Assembly (NCBI GenBank): GCA_003517945.1
Contig: DOZP01000292.1
Coordinates: forward strand, 1 to 14,169
Direction of reading: 5' to 3'
DNA: 14,169 nt
From: Porphyromonadaceae bacterium
GTDB lineage: Bacteria > Bacteroidota > Bacteroidia > Bacteroidales > Tannerellaceae
The translations under genes and the position numbers were made by a program. Below the pieces are notes generated by a model. The model ran no database searches and was not told the DNA's origin. It saw only the letters and a program-made list of their open reading frames with translations. Positions 7,351-14,169 of this stretch are shown piece after piece. Within the stretch, counting starts at the first letter, position 1; every line of letters starts with the position of its first letter.

Positions 7351-8592
7351 TTATTCTCTTACACCATCGTCGCCGAAGACAGCTATTTCGGCGATATGCA
7401 GCGCCGCTGTCCTTGCCCATGTTTCTTTTACCACAAAGCGTATATAACGCAGATCGCCGGTTCCGGATTCAAATATAAATTCTAATCCGGCATTTGTGGC
7501 AGCTACGTCTTCGTCATTGTTTTGGTTTAACGGAAGTCCGGATGGTTTAATTTCTTCGAAATCACCCAATAATACCCAATCGTCGCGCCAGTTGCCCGTA
7601 CTCCAATAGTCACTGCCGACGGGTTCTTTCAGTTCATTTGTTCCCCAGACTTCAAAATAATGTACATTGTGCTGAGCAAAAGTGAAGCCGTCTAACCGGT
7701 TCCATAACATCAGGCGGCTCAGTTGGGCCTGCGCTCCCAGGTCTATCGTAAAAGTTTGCGGGGGTGTAAATCCGGCGTTCGGTACGGTATGCCATATTTG
7801 ATTGAGATCACCATCCCAGATAAATTCAATCGGACGATTATTGTGGGATGTGTTATTATCTCCCGCCAAACCAACCCTTTTGAAATTCTTTTTGTTTAGC
7901 TCCTTTTCGTACAGGGGTACGGTAGTTATTTTAAAGGTATCCGAAGTGTTTCCGTACTGATCTACTAAGGTCACTCCAAAGACCCGCTCTTCTACCGCAT
8001 ATCCGCGGATAGAACGTTTATCTTCTTTTACGGTAGAGAATACCAGGTCTTTTTCTTCCCATTCGCCATTATCATCCATTGCCAGCAGGAAGGCGCCGAT
8101 TACTACATTTCCTTCGTTTTTCCAGCGGATAACGACTCCGCCGAAATCAGCTTCCATTTCAAGTGTTTTATAAATGGTTTGGAAAGGCGGTTCAAGCGGA
8201 GTAAAAGAGCTGGCAACCGGGGTTGACCTGTTTTCGCTGTGATCTACCAGATAAAGCGTAAAATTACAGGGTTCTATTTCTCCCAATCCTTCTATATACA
8301 GGTAATTGTTATAAATCGAAGAACGAACGATTTTCTTTTCTTCCTTAAACATATACTCGCACATGACGTAAGAGATATCGGTTTCATCCGGCAAATCGTA
8401 TGTAATCTTTGCGCCGCCGGGCAACGGTTGCGACTGTACATTGAAGACCGGAGACGGCGAAGTGTTGTTTGTAGGGTTCTGTCCGACTTTTTCTTCGTCA
8501 CATGAGACGGCCATGAATAGCATTAATCCAAGTCCTGCCATGTGTATACGGGAGCATATCTTCTTTGTATTAAATTTATTTCCTTGTTTCAT
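7351..8592 (-). CDS. Surface lipoprotein, DUF4959-DUF5126-DUF5000 architecture
   Basis: Third gene of the operon, 413 residues, 33 bases after susD. The signal peptide ends in MAVSC (Cys31) followed by DEE, fitting the acidic surface-export signal. Residues about 37-140 (QNPTNNTSPSPVFNVQSQPLPGGAKITYDLPDETDISYV, split here as one segment) match DUF4959. Residues about 145-240 (FGGVVIRWKNEG, FGVTLVDQYGNTS) match DUF5126. Residues about 245-409 (VGLAGDNNTSHNNRP, IDLGAQAQLSRLMLWNR, YFEVWGTNELKEP, DLRYIRFVVKE) match DUF5000, a discoidin-like module. This three-domain order is common directly after susD in Bacteroidota glycan loci. The ligand is unknown. Its C-terminal domain is clearly related to that of the next gene, suggesting duplication of the binding module followed by replacement of the N-terminal part. 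Confidence 0.88.
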   Translation of the reverse strand: MKQGNKFNTKKICSRIHMAGLGLMLFMAVSCDEEKVGQNPTNNTSPSPVFNVQSQPLPGGAKITYDLPDETDISYVMCEYMFKEEKKIVRSSIYNNYLYIEGLGEIEPCNFTLYLVDHSENRSTPVASSFTPLEPPFQTIYKTLEMEADFGGVVIRWKNEGNVVIGAFLLAMDDNGEWEEKDLVFSTVKEDKRSIRGYAVEERVFGVTLVDQYGNTSDTFKITTVPLYEKELNKKNFKRVGLAGDNNTSHNNRPIEFIWDGDLNQIWHTVPNAGFTPPQTFTIDLGAQAQLSRLMLWNRLDGFTFAQHNVHYFEVWGTNELKEPVGSDYWSTGNWRDDWVLLGDFEEIKPSGLPLNQNNDEDVAATNAGLEFIFESGTGDLRYIRFVVKETWARTAALHIAEIAVFGDDGVRE

Positions 8593-8625
8593 AGTTATAC
8601 GATATTTGAATTTGAATTGTAAGGC

Positions 8626-10548
8626 TTACCATCCCGGATTTTGTATCAGATTGGAATTTCTGATAATCGTAGTAGTCCAGAATGGCCATAAGTAATCTTT
8701 CGTCGTATAATTGCGGTTTGTCAGATAATCTTTCACCACATAATATTCATCGATTTGTACGCCCTGATAATCCCATCCCTGAACGGGCTGGTTCATATAT
8801 TGCATGGCATCTTTCCAGCGACGCAGGTCGAACGGGCGTTGTCCTTCAAAGGCAAGTTCGATCAAACGCTCGCGTTTGATGATTTCGCGCATGCCTTCTT
8901 TTGTAGCCGGTTTGCCCGGAATAATCGAATATTTTCTCCAGGCCTCCACGACTCCTTCCAGGCCGGCGCGCGAACGGATGCTATCTATCCATTGATAGAC
9001 CTCGTTATCGGGAATTTCTTTTACCTCATTCAGCGTCTCTGCATACAGCAGGTATAAATCGCTCAGGCGGATAACCGGAATGGAAAAAGTATATGTGCTG
9101 CGATTCGTTGCGGCGGTTGTGGAGCGGAAACTGATTAATTTCTTTATGAAATAACCTGTTACGATATGTGCGTCCGAAAAAACCACGCCGTGATCATCGC
9201 CGCTTCGGTTCTTAATCACTCTCGTTTCGCTGCCTGTAGCCGTGTAATATTCAAATAAGCTGCGGTCGAACGCCAGATGCGCATAAAAACGCGGCTCTCT
9301 GTAATAATTCAGTTTGGCCGTTGTTTCGCCGGCGCTGATGTAGTCACTGTGGTAAGTACCCGTATCTTTACGAACTTCGTATCGTCCGGAATAGTCCCAT
9401 TCCGGGTCTTCATCGATAGGGACTCCATGCATCGTATAATATTGTTCCGCAATTTTTAACGTGGCGCTTAATTCGGATGTGCCGGCATAAGTGTCGTAGA
9501 ATTTCGGCGTACAATACCTCTGAAACTGATCGCGGGTATCTTTGTTGTTACTGTTCGAGGGATGCGCCCAGATAATTTCGGGGTTCATCATAGGTCTTTC
9601 ACATACCGCACCCCTTAATGTATAATTTTTCAATGTATTGCCGGACATATTTCCCGTTTCGCCCTGGAAGTGATATAGGCGGTTTCCGTTTGTGTGGCAT
9701 ATATCAATCGCTTCTTTTACGGCATTTGCCGCCCTTTCCCATTTGGTTTTATCTGCCGTAGCAGGAAAAAGAGAAATGTCCCTTCCGTCTTTAATATGTG
9801 CGTAATCGGGATTACCGTTTAAGAGCGGGCTTGCCGCCCATACAAGTACTTTTGCTTTTACGGATGTGGCTATCGGCTTGGTGATGCGTCCCATTTCGGA
9901 AGCGGTTTCTTCTATAAAATCGGGAAGGTTCTCCATTGATTCGTCAATCAGGTTGACGATATATTCAACCACATCGTCTACCGGTTCGCGATACACGCGT
10001 ACGTCTTCCGTCGGAGCGTCTACCGGAAAGTTTGTGTCGACAATAGGGATCGGCCCATACATTTGTAAGAGGAAATAGTGCAGATAGGCTTTAATGAACT
10101 TCACTTCGGATATCCAGCGTACGCGTTCCCAGGCCTGCAGATCGGGAACGCGCTCTATATTTTCCAGAAAGATGTTACAATCGCGTATGCCGACCCATAA
10201 ATTCCGGCCGTCGCGCCGACCGTCCCAATAATTCTGGAAAGGATCGGACGCATTCTGGTCGTTGCGGGCGATACGCGCGCCGCTTCTGTTGTTCAGGCCG
10301 CTTGCATCTATATCCCACCATATCTCGTCGAAACCTACATTTCCGGGATATGTAAAAGGATCATTCTGGCTCGGTATCATATTGTAGCACGTGTACAGGA
10401 ATTTTTCAGAATTAACCCTGTTTGAAAACGCATTATCCAGCGTGGCTACGCCGTCGGGAACAACATCCAGATAATCGGAACAATTTGCGAATAGCAATGT
10501 GCTCAAGCATATAATCAAGAGCTTTGCTGTTTTTGTTATGTGTTTCAT
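8626..10548 (-). CDS. SusD/RagB-family outer-membrane nutrient-binding lipoprotein
   Basis: The 640-residue protein begins MKHITKTAKLLIICLSTLLF with lipobox FANC (Cys23), then SDYLDVVPDG, the standard SusD-like opening. Several families share the SusD helical TPR core; here the N-terminal SusD-like part (FLYTCYNMIPSQNDPF, VKFIKAYLHYFLLQMYGPIPIV) and the C-terminal RagB/SusD part (PVIRLSDLYLLYAETLNEV, RERLIELAFEGQRPFDLRRW, ending LIQNPGW) are both intact. SusD proteins sit as a lid over the SusC barrel and deliver the captured oligomer. The start is 18 bases after the susC stop, so the two are coupled. The length is somewhat above the usual 500-600 residues. The substrate cannot be told from sequence. 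Confidence 0.96.
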   Translation of the reverse strand: MKHITKTAKLLIICLSTLLFANCSDYLDVVPDGVATLDNAFSNRVNSEKFLYTCYNMIPSQNDPFTYPGNVGFDEIWWDIDASGLNNRSGARIARNDQNASDPFQNYWDGRRDGRNLWVGIRDCNIFLENIERVPDLQAWERVRWISEVKFIKAYLHYFLLQMYGPIPIVDTNFPVDAPTEDVRVYREPVDDVVEYIVNLIDESMENLPDFIEETASEMGRITKPIATSVKAKVLVWAASPLLNGNPDYAHIKDGRDISLFPATADKTKWERAANAVKEAIDICHTNGNRLYHFQGETGNMSGNTLKNYTLRGAVCERPMMNPEIIWAHPSNSNNKDTRDQFQRYCTPKFYDTYAGTSELSATLKIAEQYYTMHGVPIDEDPEWDYSGRYEVRKDTGTYHSDYISAGETTAKLNYYREPRFYAHLAFDRSLFEYYTATGSETRVIKNRSGDDHGVVFSDAHIVTGYFIKKLISFRSTTAATNRSTYTFSIPVIRLSDLYLLYAETLNEVKEIPDNEVYQWIDSIRSRAGLEGVVEAWRKYSIIPGKPATKEGMREIIKRERLIELAFEGQRPFDLRRWKDAMQYMNQPVQGWDYQGVQIDEYYVVKDYLTNRNYTTKDYLWPFWTTTIIRNSNLIQNPGW

Positions 10549-10566
10549 AAAGTACTTTTTAAATCA

Positions 10567-13500
10567 TTAAAACTCAATATTGATACCTACGTTAATGACC
10601 CTTTGTAAAGGATAATTAAACGCCTTGCCGGCCTGTTCCGGATCCCATAGTTTGAATTTCCGCATCTGGAACAGATTGCTGCCCGAAGCGTATACGCGAA
10701 CGTTTTGCAAATAGGCCCGCTTTACTAAATCTTTTGGCAAAGTATATCCCAATTCAACGGTTTTCAGTCGCAGAAATGAGCCGTTACGCATCCACCAGGT
10801 GCTTCTCACTTCATTATTGCTGATCGGATTAGCCGATAAACGCGGCCAGAAAGCATAGATGTCGCGGTTGGCTTCCGACCAGTAACTATCCGCAATAGCC
10901 TGTAGTAATGCGCGGTTGCTTGTACGGTTATCCGGATTGATGCTTTCACCCGCATTGCTGTAGTGTACAAAAGGAGAGACTTTATTCGGTTCGATCCAGA
11001 ATGATGAACGCGCCGATCCCTGAAAGAAACAGGAAAAATCAATATTTTTATAACCGGCGGATATACCAAATCCATAAATAATCTCCGGAGTGGTAGGGTA
11101 ACCGATAGGAACCTGATCGTTCTCATCAATGCGACCGTCGCCATTGATATCTTTGTACTTAATATCTCCGGCGCCATATTCGCCGAAAGTTTGTGTAGGC
11201 GAATTTTTTACTTCCTCATCGTCCAGGAAAAGGCGTTCGGCAATATACCCCCATTGTTGTGATATTTTTCGTCCGACATGGGTTCGCCATGGCGTTGCCG
11301 AATAATCCGGTTCTTCGTATATTTTATATTCGCTTGTGGCATACGTAAAATTACCCCGCAGAATGGCCCAAAAGTCTTTATTGAAAGAGTGATTGTAATC
11401 GACGGAAAGGTCTATCCCATTCCCGTTGGCTTCGCCTATATTCGCTTTTGGTATGGCCTGTAATCCCATCGTTGTCGGGATATCGGCTCTTTCTTGAAGG
11501 ATATTTCGCCGGTTTTCCCGGAAATAATCCACCTGTATTTCCAGATCGTCCCATAAGTTGAGTTCCAATCCGTAATTACTCTTGCGGCTGATTTCCCAGG
11601 TTATGTTTGGGTCTTCGTAGCGCGAGATGGAGATACCGGGACGAAACACACTGTAATCGTCACCAAACACCATACCCCTGCCTGCGTCGTTCATACTCAG
11701 GTTTGAAAGATAGTAAAAACGGTCCTCCGAGTTTCCGATCTCGTCGTTACCTACCAGTCCGTAAGTGAATTTCAGTTTCAGTTTTGACAAGACATCCCTG
11801 AAGGGTTCCATAAAAGTTTCGTTGGTCACGATCCATCCAAGCCCTGCAGAGGGAAAAAATCCCCAACGTTCGTTTTGGGCAAATCTTTCCGATCCGTTGT
11901 ATCCGAAATTTCCTTCCACGAAATAACGGTCTGCGTAACTGTATGTTACCCTGCCTGCCAGACCGACGTTGCGTGACGGCAACGATAGCTGTAAGGTGTT
12001 ATAGGTATTATTCTTTTTCTCACGAACGGTAAATACCATTAATCCGGAAACCGCGTGTTTTTCGGCTATGTTGGTATTGTATTGCAGTGCGCTTTCAAAA
12101 TACATCGTATTTTCCATTTTCCGGTCGCCGGGTACATAGTCCAGATAGTCCGTACCGTTATCCGGATTTAAGGCTATTAGCCTGTAATCGTCCGTCGTTG
12201 ATACTTGCGGAGCCAGTGCGTAGTAGAAAGGTGCGTATTGTCTCTTTACCTGCAATTGTGCGAACCTGTTTACATTAAACATTCCTCTTAGCGACAGGCC
12301 TTTTGCTATAAAGTCCAGGTTCTGCTTCAGTTCGAACTGTACATACATGGTCGAACGGTCATCCTGCTGATATCCTTTTACCATATCCGCATACGGGTTC
12401 AGATAATCTCCGGAAGCCGTATTACCAAACAGGATATGTTTTGAATAGATATTAGCCGCATCCGGTTCATAATAAGGCCGGAAATAGACCGGATTGGCCA
12501 AAACGGCCTTGTTATATAACCCCGTTCCTTTATCCAGCGGCCCTTTGTAATCGTCGAAAGCTCCGCTTAAACGTACAATAGCCTCGGTTGTCGACGTAAG
12601 ATTTACATTTATATTTGAACGTAAAGTGTATTTGTTGATTTTGATGTTGTTATTGAAATTATTACGACCATCCACTTTAATGATACCATTATCAATATTA
12701 TAGGATGCGGCTATGTAATAACGCGCCACCTTGCCTCCTCCGCTGATGTTCAGGTTATATCGCTGGTTGAACGTGTTTTTGTCGAAAAGTAAATCCTGCC
12801 AGTCGTTAGCCGGATAGCGGACAGGGTCTATACCCCGTTCCGTATAGTTTATCTTCTTTTCGTCGTAAGGAAGACGGATGCCGGGTGTTCTTGTTCTTAC
12901 CGCTTCATTGTGTAACTTCATGAACGTTACCGGATCTGCGATGTTTACATTTTCCGTAGGGGAAGAGAACGAACCTTCTGCGCGGAACTGAACTTTTACG
13001 GTACCCTCCTTCCCTTCTTTTGTCGTTACCAGTATCACTCCGTTCGCTCCGCGGGCTCCGTAGAGCGCCGTCGCGTTTGCGTCTTTCATAATGGAAAAAC
13101 TGGCAATATCATCGGTGGTTAAGCGTGAAAGATCTTCCGTATTCATTTCCACACCGTCAATAAGAATGAGCGGGTCCACCTTACCCGTACCGAAACTTGT
13201 TACGCCGCGAATAAAAAACTGGGCGTTATCTTCTCCCGGTTCCCCCGTACGCTGATAGGATATTAATCCCGCTATACGTCCCGCGAAAGAAGTGGTGAGG
13301 TTGCTTGAAGGTACTTTCAGATCGGCCGGCTTTACGGTTGATACCGACGCAATTACACTTTCTTTCTTCTGTTTGGCAAAAGCTACTACCGTAACTTCGT
13401 CTAATTCACTTGTTTTCTCTTTCAGCTCCACATTGATTACGGTTTTATCCCCGACGGGTATCGTCTGGGTTTCCATACCAATGTAGGAAATGACAAGATT

Positions 13501-13830
13501 TTCATTGTTGCTGACTTCAATTGCATAACTTCCGTCAATATCCGTTGTTACCCCCCGGGTACTGCCTTCTACGGTTATAGCGGCGCCGGCTATAATATCT
13601 CCGAATTCATCATTCACCACCCCTTTCACCGTTTTTCTTGATTGGTTTAACGCATGAACTTCCGGTGATACCGTGGCTTTGGTTTCGGATAAGGAAATAT
13701 CGCCGGAAAAAACAGGGTCATTACTACAGACTATAAAAAACAGTGTCAACAGTAATACGGATGGTTTTACCGATATCGGAATTTTGTGAAATCCTTTCTT
13801 TTTTTGTGTTCCTCTTATAATTAATGCCAT
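10567..13830 (-). CDS. SusC/RagA-family TonB-dependent outer-membrane transporter
   Basis: I choose ATG 13830, which gives MALIIRGTQKKKGF, a basic stretch, then the hydrophobic core VLLLTLFFIVCS of the signal peptide. A GTG eight codons upstream (13854) is possible but less likely. The 1087-residue product has a carboxypeptidase-regulatory-like domain (about 66-138: VKGVVNDEFGDIIAGAAITVEG, split from DIDGSYAIEV and ISYIGME), a TonB-box-like DEVTVVA (144-150), and a plug with the SusC/RagA signature (DANATALYGARGANGVILVTT, split over 250-270). A 22-stranded barrel follows, ending in INVGINIEF with the terminal Phe used for barrel assembly. There is no extra N-terminal STN signalling domain, so direct control by an anti-sigma factor is not indicated. 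It imports ligand captured by SusD, powered by TonB. First gene of the four-gene operon. Confidence 0.96.
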   Translation of the reverse strand: MALIIRGTQKKKGFHKIPISVKPSVLLLTLFFIVCSNDPVFSGDISLSETKATVSPEVHALNQSRKTVKGVVNDEFGDIIAGAAITVEGSTRGVTTDIDGSYAIEVSNNENLVISYIGMETQTIPVGDKTVINVELKEKTSELDEVTVVAFAKQKKESVIASVSTVKPADLKVPSSNLTTSFAGRIAGLISYQRTGEPGEDNAQFFIRGVTSFGTGKVDPLILIDGVEMNTEDLSRLTTDDIASFSIMKDANATALYGARGANGVILVTTKEGKEGTVKVQFRAEGSFSSPTENVNIADPVTFMKLHNEAVRTRTPGIRLPYDEKKINYTERGIDPVRYPANDWQDLLFDKNTFNQRYNLNISGGGKVARYYIAASYNIDNGIIKVDGRNNFNNNIKINKYTLRSNINVNLTSTTEAIVRLSGAFDDYKGPLDKGTGLYNKAVLANPVYFRPYYEPDAANIYSKHILFGNTASGDYLNPYADMVKGYQQDDRSTMYVQFELKQNLDFIAKGLSLRGMFNVNRFAQLQVKRQYAPFYYALAPQVSTTDDYRLIALNPDNGTDYLDYVPGDRKMENTMYFESALQYNTNIAEKHAVSGLMVFTVREKKNNTYNTLQLSLPSRNVGLAGRVTYSYADRYFVEGNFGYNGSERFAQNERWGFFPSAGLGWIVTNETFMEPFRDVLSKLKLKFTYGLVGNDEIGNSEDRFYYLSNLSMNDAGRGMVFGDDYSVFRPGISISRYEDPNITWEISRKSNYGLELNLWDDLEIQVDYFRENRRNILQERADIPTTMGLQAIPKANIGEANGNGIDLSVDYNHSFNKDFWAILRGNFTYATSEYKIYEEPDYSATPWRTHVGRKISQQWGYIAERLFLDDEEVKNSPTQTFGEYGAGDIKYKDINGDGRIDENDQVPIGYPTTPEIIYGFGISAGYKNIDFSCFFQGSARSSFWIEPNKVSPFVHYSNAGESINPDNRTSNRALLQAIADSYWSEANRDIYAFWPRLSANPISNNEVRSTWWMRNGSFLRLKTVELGYTLPKDLVKRAYLQNVRVYASGSNLFQMRKFKLWDPEQAGKAFNYPLQRVINVGINIEF

Positions 13831-13895
13831 AAATTGAGATTTTAAGTTTAACACTTCGTTTTAAATATTATTCAGATAAAACAGTTTGAGATACA

Positions 13896-13919
13896 ACAAT
13901 ACGATCATGTCCGTATTGT
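13896..13919. repeat. Inverted repeat in the susC leader (8-bp arms)
   Basis: ACAATACG (13896-13903) and CGTATTGT (13912-13919) are perfect complements around eight bases. It lies 66-89 bases before the susC start. On the minus strand the downstream arm begins with a weak -7-like TATTGTTG. It may be a hairpin in the leader RNA or an operator. Confidence 0.5.
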
Positions 13920-13991
13920 CCGTTTTTTAAAGATTTATACCATAGGCAACAGGTTTTGAGATTAATAATTCGCTTTATATCAATCAGTAAG

Positions 13992-14073
13992 AATCGTATG
14001 CGTGCATATGGTTTTTACTAACAATTATTTCAAAACGAGATGGGTATTTATTTTTTATAGAGATCATACGATT
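13992..14073. repeat. Long-range inverted repeat in the susC leader (9-bp arms)
   Basis: AATCGTATG (13992-14000) and CATACGATT (14065-14073) are perfect complements 64 bases apart. The core ATACGAT also occurs at 13899-13905, so three copies of this heptamer lie within about 175 bases. In RNA the arm at 13992-14000 could pair with either of the other two copies, though not with both at once. Confidence 0.45.
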
Positions 14074-14099
14074 TTTTGCAATAGTACACACTGCAAAAA
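14073..14099. promoter_or_regulatory. Operator-like palindrome over the susC promoter
   Basis: TTTTTGCA (14073-14080) and TGCAAAAA (14092-14099) form a perfect 8-bp inverted repeat with an 11-base spacer. The right arm overlaps the -7 element, and the expected transcription start falls in the spacer. The position and symmetry suit a dimeric regulator, but no regulator is visible in the window. Confidence 0.45.
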
Positions 14100-14123
14100 T
14101 ATTCATTTTATTTTGAAAAGCAA
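14094..14123 (-). promoter_or_regulatory. Putative promoter of the SusCD operon
   Basis: On the minus strand a -7 element TATTTTTG (14094-14101) matches TAnnTTTG, and a TTG (14121-14123) lies 19 bases upstream as a partial -33 box. It is the only match to this pattern on that strand between the gene start and the window edge. Transcription would start near 14087-14089. Confidence 0.55.
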
Positions 14124-14169
14124 TTTATTTTCTTACTTTTTAAATAAAATTATTTACGAAATCATATAT

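Larger units (their letters stand above)
13831..14169 (-). promoter_or_regulatory. AT-rich 5' region of the susC operon, no gene seen
   Basis: This 339-base stretch has no credible reading frame on either strand. It holds one good promoter, one palindrome over it, and several short inverted and direct repeats, listed separately. If the promoter at 14094-14123 is the real one, the transcript has a leader of about 258 bases, long enough for regulatory RNA structure. The motif TTGAGAT recurs three times on the + strand (near 13834, 13886 and 13955). Confidence 0.6.

Noticed and set aside
10806..11177. A 123-codon alternative frame inside susC
   Set aside because: It lies within the same-strand SusC barrel coding region, shows no recognisable motif and has no start context.
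13886..13919. Second susC promoter using TATTGTTG on the minus strand
   Set aside because: It has a mismatch to TAnnTTTG and no -33 box at the right distance; the element at 14094-14101 is better.
1..14169. CRISPR arrays, insertion sequences, phage or defence genes
   Set aside because: I saw no regularly spaced repeats, transposase motifs or integrase, and all long frames are explained by housekeeping, transport and surface functions.

Overview
The window looks like chromosomal DNA from a Bacteroidales bacterium (phylum Bacteroidota). The evidence is a SusC/SusD pair with companion surface lipoproteins, promoter elements of the Bacteroidetes type (TAnnTTTG), little use of Shine-Dalgarno sites, and a C-terminal module resembling the type IX secretion (T9SS) sorting domain. 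The T9SS-like module hints at a Tannerellaceae/Dysgonomonadaceae/Porphyromonadaceae-type lineage rather than a classical Bacteroides, but the genus cannot be fixed from this sequence.

Left part, + strand. The window opens inside a large secreted protein with a choice-of-anchor L domain and a T9SS-type tail (3-2042). A strong intrinsic terminator follows. The loop of that terminator holds the -33 box of the next promoter, which drives a single tRNA with a CAT anticodon (2161-2234). The tRNA has its own terminator. A three-gene unit follows: a secreted TPR protein (2399-3220), a MATE-family exporter (3227-4579) and a cytidylate-kinase-like P-loop protein (4576-5202). The last two overlap by four bases, so the three are probably co-transcribed.

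Middle. Converging on that unit is a small HD-domain phosphohydrolase (5249-5917, - strand) with its own promoter. Behind it lies a 41-bp inverted repeat that looks like a dispersed repeat or a processing hairpin.

Right part, - strand. A tight four-gene operon reads leftward from about 14.1 kb: SusC-like TonB-dependent transporter (10567-13830), SusD-like lipoprotein (8626-10548), a DUF4959-DUF5126-DUF5000-type lipoprotein (7351-8592) and a DUF4998-plus-DUF5000-type lipoprotein (6061-7320). Gaps are 18-33 bases. Together they should form an outer-membrane complex that captures and imports a glycan or other oligomer; the two extra lipoproteins end in related discoidin-like binding modules. No glycoside hydrolase follows the operon, and no regulator is visible. 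The roughly 340 bases upstream of susC hold a recognisable promoter, a palindrome lying over its -7 element, and inverted repeats that could form mutually exclusive RNA hairpins. This upstream region is the most interesting unexplained structure in the window. I did not find a clear novel defence or mobile system.
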